Source of the DNA: Nonomuraea zeae
Lineage (GTDB): Bacteria; Actinomycetota; Actinomycetes; Streptosporangiales; Streptosporangiaceae
Direction of reading: 5' to 3'
Assembly (NCBI RefSeq): GCF_005889725.1
Contig: NZ_VCKX01000132.1
Span: 1-32,397, forward strand
Length of the DNA stretch: 32,397 bases
Part shown: piece by piece, positions 22,385 to 29,296 of the stretch
Layout: every line of letters starts with the position of its first letter
Position numbering within the stretch: position 1 is the stretch's first letter
Translations under genes and position numbers: made by a program
Notes under the pieces: generated by a model
What the model was told of the DNA's origin: nothing
The model's database searches: none
What the model saw: only the letters and a program-made list of their open reading frames with translations

Positions 22385-22449
22385 GCCGTGGCTGACCCAG
22401 GTCAGCGACGCCGCGCGGCCCGGGCCGTGGCTGATCCAGGTCAGCCACG
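22385..22449. repeat. 26-bp direct repeat, 39-bp offset
   Basis: GCCGTGGCTGACCCAGGTCA at 22385 recurs at 22424 as GCCGTGGCTGATCCAGGTCA; across 26 bp there are only two differences. The second copy is part of the terminator hairpin at 22417-22458. The first copy can also fold weakly (GGCTGA/TCAGCG). Confidence 0.75.
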
Positions 22450-22458
22450 GCCCGGGCC
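22417..22458. terminator. Bidirectional terminator between peptidase and padR
   Basis: An 18-bp perfect stem (22417-22434 with 22441-22458) closes on a TCCAGG loop, between two convergent genes. The outer part is GGCCCGGGCC. Confidence 0.9.
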
Positions 22459-22487
22459 GATCCGTTCCACCTGGAAACTTCGCGGAG

Positions 22488-23042
22488 CTATCGCGGCCGC
22501 TCCAGCTCCTCGATCCGCCCGCGCAGCCATTCGCGCTCGGCCTGGCTCGACGCGCGGGCGATCAGCAGCATGCCCCGGCGGTAGGGGTCGGGCTCGTCCT
22601 TGGCCCTGACCGGCTTGCCGCCCTCGTAGAAGAAGCTCGCGGGAGCCTCCAGGAAGGCCAGCCGGCGGGCGAGCACCTTCGCCTGGTCGGCGGGGTCGGG
22701 CAGCGCCGACAGGAACGTCAGGAGCGCGAAGAACCTCGTCTGGTCGCTGACGTCCAGATCCGCGGGCTCGCGCAGCCGCCGGAGCAGCTCCTCCCGCCCC
22801 GACTCGGTGATCGTCAGCACCAGGCGGCGCGCGGCGGCCGCCCCCGCCTCCTCATGCCGCTCGACCAGCCCTTTCGCCTCAAGTCTGGAGATGGCGGGAT
22901 AGAGCGCGCCGTCGCTCACCGGCCGGAGGTGGCCGGTGAGCGCGGTCAGGCGCGACTTGAGCTCGTAGCCGTGCATCGGCCGCTCGTTCAGAAATCCCAG
23001 GATGGTGAGGCTCAGGTCACCGCCGCTTGCCATGGGATGCAT
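22488..23042 (-). CDS. PadR-family transcriptional regulator
   Basis: 184 aa. The N-terminal winged helix is typical of PadR: LSLTILGFLNERPMHGYELKSRL, then GALYPAISRLEAKGLV. A C-terminal helical dimerisation part follows (QTRFFALLTFLSALPDPADQAKVLARR, EWLRGRIEELER). It is divergent from a MATE efflux gene 48 bp away, the usual layout for a repressor of a drug exporter. ATG 23042 was preferred to ATG 23033 because TATAGC (23049-23054, minus) lies 6 nt before it, giving a leaderless start. The palindrome at 23051-23071 overlaps that -10 box, so it probably represses itself. Confidence 0.92.
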   Translation of the reverse strand: MHPMASGGDLSLTILGFLNERPMHGYELKSRLTALTGHLRPVSDGALYPAISRLEAKGLVERHEEAGAAAARRLVLTITESGREELLRRLREPADLDVSDQTRFFALLTFLSALPDPADQAKVLARRLAFLEAPASFFYEGGKPVRAKDEPDPYRRGMLLIARASSQAEREWLRGRIEELERPR

Positions 23043-23048
23043 CGTAAC

Positions 23049-23086
23049 GCTATACCTCTAAACGTTGTATATCGAAACGAGGTAAT
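23049..23086. promoter_or_regulatory. Candidate PadR operator in the padR-MATE intergenic region
   Basis: TATAC-N11-GTATA (23051-23055 and 23067-23071) is a perfect dyad centred on 23061, extended to G-x-TATAC/GTATA-x-C. Outside it, CGCTATACCTC (from 23048) is mirrored by GAGGTAATAGCG (to 23090) with one extra base, so the MATE SD (GAGGT) lies inside the larger dyad. PadR proteins bind dyads of similar size. Binding could block both promoters. Confidence 0.6.
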
Positions 23087-23090
23087 AGCG

Positions 23091-24338
23091 ATGCTCCGGT
23101 TGGCGCTGCCCATCTACGTGGAACTGCTCACCGCCGTGGTCGCGGTCGGCGTGATCGACCTGTTCTGGGTCTCCGGGCTCGGCGCGGCGGCGATCGCGGC
23201 GGTCACGGTGGGCACCACGGCCGAATACCTGGCCTACGGCCTGTTCCTGGCGGTCCCCACGGGGATCACCGTGCTGATCGGGCGACGTGACGGCACCGCG
23301 CCGCTGGCCCCCGTGATCAGGACGGGCTGGGCGCTGTGGGCGGCGTTCTCGCTCGCCATCGCCGTGCCCGGCGTGCTGCTGCGCGAGCCGCTGGCGGCCC
23401 TGTTCACCGACTCCCCCGCGCTGACCGCGGACTTCTTCCTGATCTCGCTCGCGGGCCTGCCGGTCTTCTTCGCCCAGACGGTCGTGGACGGCATCCTGAA
23501 GGGCCTGGGGAACACCACGACGCCCATGCGCAACGCGCTCATCTGCAACGGCCTGGTGATCGCTCTCGACCCGCTGTTCATCTACGGCCTCGATCTGGGC
23601 GTCCAGGGCGCCGCGCTGGCCACGGTGCTGGCGCGGCTGATCACGCTGCTGATCGCCCTGCTGTCCGTCGTCCGGCTCCGCTCCCCCGGCCGGGGACTGG
23701 TCGCGGGCACGGTGATCCGGACAGGGCTCCCGATGTCCGGAGATTTCCTGGCACGTTCGCTGGTGGGCATGGCCCTGGTGGAGATCGTGGCCGGGTTCGG
23801 GACGGCGGAGGTGGCCGGCTACGGGATCGGGCAGAAGATCATGCTGGCCGGCGTCATGGTCTTCTACGCGCTGCGGCAGGCGGCGATGATCCGTACCGCC
23901 CGCTCGGAGAGCGCCGGGTCGCCGCTCTGGCTCGGGCTCGGGTCAGGCGCGGTGGTGGCGATCGTGCTCAACGTGGCCGCGACGCCCGTCGCCGGGTTGT
24001 TCACCGCCGATCCCGAGGTGGCGGTGGGATTCCTGCGGTGGATGACGTTGTATCTGGTGCCGTTCGGCGGGCTGATCGCCGTGGGCGGCGTGCTCCAGGC
24101 AAGCGGAAGGGGCAGCCGCCTGCTCGCCGCCACGCTGGCGGGCTTCGCCGTGCAACTGCCCCTCGCCTATCTGCTGAGCTCGTGGCTCGGTGTCACCGGG
24201 GTGTGGCTGTCGATGGCCGCGGGAGCCTCGATCAGCCTCGCAGGCGCGCTAGCGCGGCGCGCAGACGCTCCTGGGTCCGCTCGCGACCGAGCACCTCGAT
24301 CGACTCGAACAGCGGCAGACCCACCGTCCGGCCGGTGA
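23091..24338 (+). CDS. MATE-family efflux transporter
   Basis: 415 aa, slightly short for MATE proteins (about 440-460). It has about twelve hydrophobic helices, starting LRLALPIYVELLTAVVAVGVIDLFWVSGLG. Two homologous halves are visible: AQTVVDGILKGLGNTTTPMRNAL in the first and VGGVLQASGRGSRLLAATL in the second. It exports cationic or hydrophobic compounds using Na+ or H+. ATG 23091 has GAGG 8 nt upstream. The last 35 or so residues (from about AGALARRADAPGS) are basic, not hydrophobic, and are antisense to the 3' end of gltX, which suggests the original terminus was lost. Confidence 0.9.
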   Translation: MLRLALPIYVELLTAVVAVGVIDLFWVSGLGAAAIAAVTVGTTAEYLAYGLFLAVPTGITVLIGRRDGTAPLAPVIRTGWALWAAFSLAIAVPGVLLREPLAALFTDSPALTADFFLISLAGLPVFFAQTVVDGILKGLGNTTTPMRNALICNGLVIALDPLFIYGLDLGVQGAALATVLARLITLLIALLSVVRLRSPGRGLVAGTVIRTGLPMSGDFLARSLVGMALVEIVAGFGTAEVAGYGIGQKIMLAGVMVFYALRQAAMIRTARSESAGSPLWLGLGSGAVVAIVLNVAATPVAGLFTADPEVAVGFLRWMTLYLVPFGGLIAVGGVLQASGRGSRLLAATLAGFAVQLPLAYLLSSWLGVTGVWLSMAAGASISLAGALARRADAPGSARDRAPRSTRTAADPPSGR

Positions 24339-25605
24339 CCGCCACGCGCACGGGGGCCTGGGCCTTGCCGAGCTTGAGTCCGTGAGCCGTGCCGACCTCC
24401 TCCAGCGCCTGCTTTAGCGACTCGGGGTCCCAGCTCACCGACTCCAGGCGGTCGAGATAGCCGGTGAGGATCTCCTCGGCGGAGCTCTTCATCGCCTTGT
24501 CCCACGACACCTGGTCGAAGACCGGCTCTTCGAGGAAGAGGAAGTCGACGTTCTGCCGGATCTCGGACAGCACCGCGATGCGGGTCTGGGCCAGCGACGC
24601 GACCTTGCTGAACAGCTCGCGGTCCCAGGCCGGGTCGAGGTAGGGCGCGCAGCGCTCCTCGAACGTCTCCAGCGGCAGGGCCCGGATGTACTCGCCGTTG
24701 AACGCGCGCAGCTTCTTCTCGTCGAAGAAGGCGTTGGACGGGTTGACGTCCTCCAGCCTGAACAGCGGGACCATCTCCGACCACGGCATGATCTCGCGGT
24801 CCTCGCCCGGGCCCCAGCCGAGCAGCATGAGGTAGTTGACCATCGCCTCGGGGAGGTAGCCCTCCTCGCGGTAGTCCTCCAGCGCCACCTTGTCGCGGCG
24901 CTTGGAGAGCTTCTTCCGCTGCTCGTTGACGATCACCGGCAGGTGCGCCCAGACCGGCGGCCGCGCGCCCAGCGCGGGCCAGAGCAGCTCCTGGCGGACG
25001 GCGTTGGGCAGGTGCTCCTCGCCGCGGGCCACGTGGGTGACGCCCTGCGTGATGTCGTCGACGGCGTTGGCCAGCACGTAGAGGGGCGAGCCGTCGCTGC
25101 GCGCGATGACGAAGTCCTCTTGCGCGTTGTTGGGGAACTCCACCCGGCCCCGGATCACGTCGTCGACCACCGTGACGCCCTCGTCGGGCGTGCGGAAGCG
25201 GACCGCGCCCGCGCTGAGCCCGCGCTCGCGGCAGTGGCCGTCGTAGCCCTTGTCCTTCGAGCCGGTGCGCTCCTGGACCTGCTCGCGCGTGCAGTCGCAG
25301 TAGTAGGCCTTGCCGTCGGCCAGCAGCTTGGCCACGGCCTCGCGGTGCTGCGGCTCGTAGGCCGACTGGAAGTAGGGGCCCTCGAAGACCGCGTTGGTGC
25401 CGTTGATGCCGATCCAGTCGAGCGCCGAGATGATGCCCTCGGTCCACTCCGGGCGGTTGCGCGTGGCGTCGGTGTCCTCGATGCGCAGGATGAACCGCCC
25501 GCCGGACTGCTCGGCGACAGCCCAGTTGAACAGCGCCGCGCGGGCGCTGCCCACGTGGAACATGCCGGTAGGAGACGGCGCGAACCGCACCCGTACGTCA
25601 GTCAC
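24232..25605 (-). CDS. gltX: Glutamyl-tRNA synthetase
   Basis: 457 aa class I synthetase. HIGH motif HVGS (17-20) in APSPTGMFHVGSARAALFN; KMSKS motif KLSKR (232-236). A zinc-type set C103, C105, H124, C125 (YYCDCT, YDGHC) is kept. It charges tRNA-Glu, and in actinomycetes without GlnRS it also charges tRNA-Gln with glutamate. Both tRNAs are in this window. GTG 25605 overlaps the stop of the FAH-family gene by 8 bp, so translation is coupled; AAGGTGG serves as SD. The 3' end overlaps the convergent MATE gene by 107 bp. Confidence 0.98.
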   Translation of the reverse strand: MTDVRVRFAPSPTGMFHVGSARAALFNWAVAEQSGGRFILRIEDTDATRNRPEWTEGIISALDWIGINGTNAVFEGPYFQSAYEPQHREAVAKLLADGKAYYCDCTREQVQERTGSKDKGYDGHCRERGLSAGAVRFRTPDEGVTVVDDVIRGRVEFPNNAQEDFVIARSDGSPLYVLANAVDDITQGVTHVARGEEHLPNAVRQELLWPALGARPPVWAHLPVIVNEQRKKLSKRRDKVALEDYREEGYLPEAMVNYLMLLGWGPGEDREIMPWSEMVPLFRLEDVNPSNAFFDEKKLRAFNGEYIRALPLETFEERCAPYLDPAWDRELFSKVASLAQTRIAVLSEIRQNVDFLFLEEPVFDQVSWDKAMKSSAEEILTGYLDRLESVSWDPESLKQALEEVGTAHGLKLGKAQAPVRVAVTGRTVGLPLFESIEVLGRERTQERLRAALARLRG

Positions 25606-26374
25606 GGGAGACCACCTTGTTCGTGAGTGTGCCGATGCCTTCGATGCCGACGCTGACCTCGTCGCCGATCTCCAGCGGGCCGACGCCCGCCGGGGTGCCG
25701 GTCAGGATGACGTCGCCGGGGATCAGCGTCATGACGGCGCTGACGTAGGCCACCAGCGCGGGGATGTCGTTGATGAGCTGGCTGGTGCGCCCGCTCTGGC
25801 GGATCTCGCCGTTGACCGTGGTCGTGAGCGCCAGGTCGCCGGCGTCGAGGTCGGTCTGGATCCACGGCCCGAGCGGGCAGAACGTGTCGAACCCCTTGGC
25901 CCGGGTGAACTGCACGTCCTTCTTCTGCAGGTCGCGCGCGGTGACGTCGTTGGCGCAGGTGTAGCCGAAGATGACGTCCTTGACCCGCTCGACCGGCACC
26001 TCGCGGCACAGCCGGCCGATCACCACGGCCAGCTCGCCTTCGTAGTCGACGCGGTCGGACAGCGTCGTGGGGTAGGCGATGTGCTCGCGGTGACCGATCA
26101 CCGTGGTGGACGGCTTCATGAAGATGAGCGGCTCCTCGGGCACCTCGTTGCCCATCTCAGCCGCGTGCTCGGCGTAGTTTCTGCCGATGGCGACCACCTT
26201 GCTCGGCAGCATCGGGGCCAGCAGCTTCACTTGGGACAGCGGGAACCGCTCGCCGGTGAACTGCACCTGGCCGAACGGATGGCCGGAGATGCCGGAGATG
26301 AACTCCTCACCCGGACCGCCCTCGACCACGCCGAACGACACGCCTTCGCCTGTGGAGAACCTCGCTATACGCAC
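25598..26374 (-). CDS. Fumarylacetoacetate hydrolase (FAH) family protein
   Basis: 258 aa. The FAH fold has metal ligands E112 and E114 (DYEGELAVVIG) and D143 (ANDVTARD). The substrate region is GRNYAEHAAEMGN near 64-76, and the C-terminus has TGTPAGVGPLEIGD. Members hydrolyse or decarboxylate acylpyruvates and oxaloacetate, or isomerise homoprotocatechuate products. No degradation genes are nearby, so an oxaloacetate decarboxylase or acylpyruvase housekeeping role is more likely than aromatic breakdown. M. tuberculosis has the same gene beside gltS (Rv2993c). The GTG at 26374 lies 6 nt after a -10 box, so the mRNA is probably leaderless and carries gltX. Confidence 0.94.
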   Translation of the reverse strand: MRIARFSTGEGVSFGVVEGGPGEEFISGISGHPFGQVQFTGERFPLSQVKLLAPMLPSKVVAIGRNYAEHAAEMGNEVPEEPLIFMKPSTTVIGHREHIAYPTTLSDRVDYEGELAVVIGRLCREVPVERVKDVIFGYTCANDVTARDLQKKDVQFTRAKGFDTFCPLGPWIQTDLDAGDLALTTTVNGEIRQSGRTSQLINDIPALVAYVSAVMTLIPGDVILTGTPAGVGPLEIGDEVSVGIEGIGTLTNKVVSRD

Positions 26375-26380
26375 CTGACA

Positions 26381-26409
26381 AGGCTATCGCCGCCGCCGGA
26401 GGGGTCGGC
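26381..26409 (-). promoter_or_regulatory. Promoter of FAH-gltX operon, leaderless
   Basis: Minus strand: GCCGAC (26404-26409), 17-bp spacer, TAGCCT (26381-26386), then GTG after 6 nt. The pair is nearly identical to that of the acidic protein gene at 14140-14167. Confidence 0.6.
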
Positions 26410-26535
26410 CACCCACTCGCCGCCGGCCATGGACGGGTCATGAATGAGCCTAAAGTCCGTTTTGTTGCGCATTAGGGGCGTTACAGGGGTTAGGTCTGCT
26501 TCTTAGTGAAGAGACGCAGAGGGGGGTGACGGATC

Positions 26536-27057
26536 ATGTCGGACACGATGTCCAACCAGCCCACCGTGCCTGGTCAGACCGGGACCGTACCGCGGGCCAG
26601 GACGCAGGACAGTGGCTCGGCGACCTCGCTGGTCACCGACAGGGGGACCACGAGCATCGACGACTCGGTCGTCGCCAAGATCGCCGGGCTCGCGGCCAGC
26701 GAGGTGTCCGGTGTCTACGCCATGGGCGGAGGCGCGGCGCGGGCGCTCGGCAGCGTACGCGGCATGGTCGGCGGTGAGCGGAATCTCACGCAGGGCGTGT
26801 CCGTGGAGGTCGGTGAGCGGCAGTCCGCCGTCGATCTCGACCTGGTGGCCGAGTACGGCACCGCGATCCCCGACCTGGCGGCGGCCGTCCGCAGGAACGT
26901 GATCGAGGCGGTCGAGCGGATGTGCGGGCTCGAAGTGACCGAGGTCAACATCCGGGTCGACGACGTGCATCTGCCCGACCAGGCCAGGGAGCGAACCGGC
27001 GACGGGGACCGTGGTCAGGACGGGCACAGGATGGACGAGGAGCCCAGGGTCCGATGA
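26536..27057 (+). CDS. Asp23/Gls24-family envelope stress protein
   Basis: 173 aa. Residues about 30-150 form the Asp23 domain: TDRGTTSIDDSVVAKIAGLAA, SEVSGVYAMGGG, then a glycine-rich loop, VSVEVGERQSAVDLDLVAEYG, and VIEAVERMCGLEVTEVNIRVDDV. In Staphylococcus Asp23 lies under the membrane, tethered by AmaP, and responds to cell-wall stress. The N-terminus is a disordered Thr/Gln-rich tail, the C-terminus a charged tail. ATG 26536 is preceded by a purine-rich GGGGGG run. First gene of an operon with stop-start overlaps. No convincing promoter boxes are seen in the 160 bp upstream. Confidence 0.92.
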   Translation: MSDTMSNQPTVPGQTGTVPRARTQDSGSATSLVTDRGTTSIDDSVVAKIAGLAASEVSGVYAMGGGAARALGSVRGMVGGERNLTQGVSVEVGERQSAVDLDLVAEYGTAIPDLAAAVRRNVIEAVERMCGLEVTEVNIRVDDVHLPDQARERTGDGDRGQDGHRMDEEPRVR

Positions 27058-27407
27058 TCGGGGAGCCGGGCACCGCCACGTCCGAGGCGCAGGCGATCGC
27101 CGACCGGGTGCTGGCCTGCGCCGGGGTGGCCGGGCTGTCCGGCGGCCGCTTCGGGACGGTGGCCACCTATCTCCCGGGCGAGCGGCTCCTGGGCGTCTCG
27201 GTGAGCGGCGCGGCGATAGAGATCGCCATCGTCGCCACGCTGGACCGGCCGCTGCCGGAGACCGCCGCCGAGGTACGGCGAACCGTGCTGGGCCTGGCCG
27301 GGGACCGCCGGGTCGACGTGCGCATCGACGACATCCGCATCGAGGACGCGCCGGCGGGTCAGGCCCGCTCCGGCGACGACCGCCTCGACAAGAGCGACGA
27401 GAGCTAG
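27054..27407 (+). CDS. Short Asp23-like protein
   Basis: 117 aa. Its ATG overlaps the previous stop (ATGA, 27054-27057). The sequence has an Asp23-like layout (IADRVLACAGVAGLSGGRFGTVATYLPG, VSVSGAAIEIAIVATLDRPLPETAAEVRRTVLG, VDVRIDDIRIED), reduced and without the central glycine-rich loop. Such short companions are common in actinomycete Asp23 operons, and it may dimerise with the full-length forms. No signal or membrane helix. The stop overlaps the SD of the next gene (AGGAGAGG). Confidence 0.85.
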   Translation: MIGEPGTATSEAQAIADRVLACAGVAGLSGGRFGTVATYLPGERLLGVSVSGAAIEIAIVATLDRPLPETAAEVRRTVLGLAGDRRVDVRIDDIRIEDAPAGQARSGDDRLDKSDES

Positions 27408-27415
27408 GAGAGGCC

Positions 27416-27604
27416 ATGAACAACATCCACTGGATGCCGGTCATCGGCATGGCGGCCGGCACCATCCTCGGGCTGGCGGGGGCGTTCGGCGGGCTGGGCG
27501 CGTTCCTGCTCGTCCTCGTGCTGGGCGCCGTCGGCCTCCTGGTCGGGCGGATCGCCGAGACCGGCGAGGTGAACCTGTCCGGCCTGACCGTGAGGCGCAA
27601 ATGA
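27416..27604 (+). CDS. Small two-helix membrane protein (DUF2273-like)
   Basis: 62 aa. Two hydrophobic segments, WMPVIGMAAGTILGLAGAFG (6-25) and GAFLLVLVLGAVGLLVGRI (28-46), joined by a tight glycine turn. The C-terminus (GEVNLSGLTVRRK) is short and basic. It corresponds to the small membrane protein found in Asp23 operons (DUF2273 type), which may help hold Asp23 proteins at the membrane. GGAG (27407-27410) lies 5 nt before ATG 27416. The stop TGA overlaps the next ATG (ATGA, 27601-27604). Confidence 0.9.
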   Translation: MNNIHWMPVIGMAAGTILGLAGAFGGLGAFLLVLVLGAVGLLVGRIAETGEVNLSGLTVRRK

Positions 27605-28023
27605 CCGCCGTCGGCTCCGAACGCGCGGCAGGCGCGGCGACGGTGCCCGGCCAGCGTCGCCCGCCGCAGGAGCGCGGGCGTACCGAGGTCTCCGACCGGG
27701 CGGTCGTGAAGATCGCGCACTGCGCCGCCAGGGAGGTCCCTGAGGTGACCGACGTGCGTCTCGGCGGGCCGCCGTGGTCGCACTCGTCCGGCGCCCAGGT
27801 CCACGGCGACCAGGCCACGGTCAAGCTGAACGTGAGCCTCGTCTACCCGTCGCCGGTGCACGCCGTGGCCGCGCGCCTCAGGGAGCACGTGATCCGCCGC
27901 GTCTACTACCAGACCGGGTTGACCGTCACCCGCCTGGACCTGGCCATCACCGACCTGGACAGCGGCCCGCGCACCGGCATGGCAGCGGCTCTGGACGGCG
28001 AGCGGGACGGTGATCTGCCATGA
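27601..28023 (+). CDS. Asp23/Gls24-family protein, second paralogue
   Basis: 140 aa. The Asp23 domain occupies about 30-125: TEVSDRAVVKIAHCAAREVPEVTDVRLGG, VHGDQATVKLNVSLVYPSPVHAVAARLREHVIRRVYYQTGLTVTRLDLAITDL. It lacks the AMGGG loop of the first copy and instead has GGPPWSH. The N-terminal 25 residues are disordered and basic. Start ATGA overlaps the previous stop, and the end overlaps the next start in the same way, so all are translated together. Confidence 0.92.
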   Translation: MTAVGSERAAGAATVPGQRRPPQERGRTEVSDRAVVKIAHCAAREVPEVTDVRLGGPPWSHSSGAQVHGDQATVKLNVSLVYPSPVHAVAARLREHVIRRVYYQTGLTVTRLDLAITDLDSGPRTGMAAALDGERDGDLP

Positions 28024-28685
28024 CGGCCGAAGAGCGGTTCGGGCAGCCCGAAGTGTGCGAGGTTCCCGGCGGCGGCGGGGGCGGCGCGTACCGGGCGAGC
28101 GCCGGGCCGCCGCACGACAGATCCGCAGATCGGGCCGCCGACCGGGCGGCCATGCGGGCCTTCCGGCCGCAGCGCCGGATTCCGGCCATCGTGGTGGCCC
28201 TGCTGCTGGCGCTCCTGAGCCTGCTCGTCGCGGCCGAGACGATCTCGGCGCTGCTCGGGCGGCCGCTGCGCTGGATCCCGTACGACAGGATGCTCGGCTG
28301 GGCGGCCTCCACGCTGTGGTCGAACCCGCTGTTCCTGCTCGGCTCGGCGATCGTGACGCTGATCGGGCTGGCCCTCCTGCTCACCGCTCTGGTGCCGGGA
28401 CGGCCGAGCATGGTGCCCGTGCGCAGCGGCGACCCCGATGTGATCATCGGCCTGCGCCCCAAGAGCGTCACCAGGGCGCTGGAGCACGCCGCCGAGCAGG
28501 TGCCCGGCGTGCGCTCGGCCCGCGCGCGGATGCACGGTCACACGGTGGCCGTCACCTCCGCCGGCTTCGGGCCGGACGGGGAGCGCTACGGCGAGGCGGT
28601 ACGCGGCGCCGTGCTCAGCAGGCTGGCAGCGCTCGACCTCGTGGAGCCGTACCGGGTGGACGTGAACGTCAAGGAGCACAGGTGA
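28020..28685 (+). CDS. DUF6286-type membrane protein of Asp23 operon
   Basis: 221 aa. A cytosolic disordered Gly/Ala-rich N-terminus (1-50) is followed by two membrane helices, RIPAIVVALLLALLSLLVAAE and PLFLLGSAIVTLIGLALLLTALV, with WIPYDRMLGWAASTLWSN between them on the outside. The C-terminal cytosolic domain (about 140-221; VTRALEHAAEQVPGVRSARAR, ERYGEAVRGAVLSRL, YRVDVNVKEHR) has an Asp23-like alpha/beta pattern. It may be one of the anchors for the Asp23 proteins. It begins at an ATGA overlap and ends at a GTGA overlap with the next gene. Confidence 0.88.
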   Translation: MTAEERFGQPEVCEVPGGGGGGAYRASAGPPHDRSADRAADRAAMRAFRPQRRIPAIVVALLLALLSLLVAAETISALLGRPLRWIPYDRMLGWAASTLWSNPLFLLGSAIVTLIGLALLLTALVPGRPSMVPVRSGDPDVIIGLRPKSVTRALEHAAEQVPGVRSARARMHGHTVAVTSAGFGPDGERYGEAVRGAVLSRLAALDLVEPYRVDVNVKEHR

Positions 28686-29269
28686 ACAGGAAGACCGGGC
28701 GGGGCAACCGATGGGGGCTGGCACTGGTCGGCCTGGCGCTGATGATCCTCGGCGGCGCCTCGCTGGCCAGAGGGCTGGGCGCGTTCTCGCAGAACTGGGC
28801 CGCGGCGCGCACCACGATCGTGGACGCCAACGTCGTGGGGTTCTTCGCCCGTACGAGCCCCTGGATCTGGTGGGCCCTGGCCCTCGTGTCCGTCGTCGTC
28901 GCGCTGCTGGCGCTGCGCTGGCTGCTCGTGCAGGGCCGCAGGGAGACGCACGGCCCGCTGCGCCTGGAGAGCGCGCCGACCGGCGTCACGGAGGTGTCGG
29001 CGGGCGGGATGGCGAACGCCGTCGCCGCCGACGTCGAGTCGAGCCCGGCCGTGCTGAGCGCCGACGCCGACATGGTGGGCGGTCGCGGGCGTCCGGAGGT
29101 GCGGTTGCGCCTGGTCGCCGACGAGTCCGTCCCGATGAGCGAGCTGAGCAGGCACCTGTCCGCGGTGACGCTGCCGCACATGCGCGACGCGCTGGACCGG
29201 GATCATGTGCCGGCGGTGGCCCGCGTTAGCCTGGAGCCCTCGACCGCGCCGCATCGTGTGGTGCGCTGA
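28682..29269 (+). CDS. AmaP-like alkaline shock membrane anchor protein
   Basis: 195 aa from GTG 28682, which overlaps the previous stop (GTGA). Two membrane helices: WGLALVGLALMILGGASLARG and WIWWALALVSVVVALLALRWLLV. Then a cytosolic domain with VEVRLRLVADESVPMSELSRHLSAVTLPHMRDALD resembles AmaP proteins, which recruit Asp23 to the membrane. The helix-loop-helix plus Asp23-like domain matches the DUF6286 protein upstream, so the two may be old paralogues. Last gene of the overlap chain. Confidence 0.88.
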   Translation: MNRKTGRGNRWGLALVGLALMILGGASLARGLGAFSQNWAAARTTIVDANVVGFFARTSPWIWWALALVSVVVALLALRWLLVQGRRETHGPLRLESAPTGVTEVSAGGMANAVAADVESSPAVLSADADMVGGRGRPEVRLRLVADESVPMSELSRHLSAVTLPHMRDALDRDHVPAVARVSLEPSTAPHRVVR

Positions 29270-29296
29270 GGCGTTCGTCCGTGAGAGGGGTCCCTG

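Noticed and set aside
26410..26535. SigB-like promoter ahead of the Asp23 operon
   Set aside because: A GTTT/GGGGTT pattern can be drawn, but the spacing does not fit the usual 14-16 nt, and TTGCGC/TTAGGT has a 19-bp spacer. No choice is convincing.
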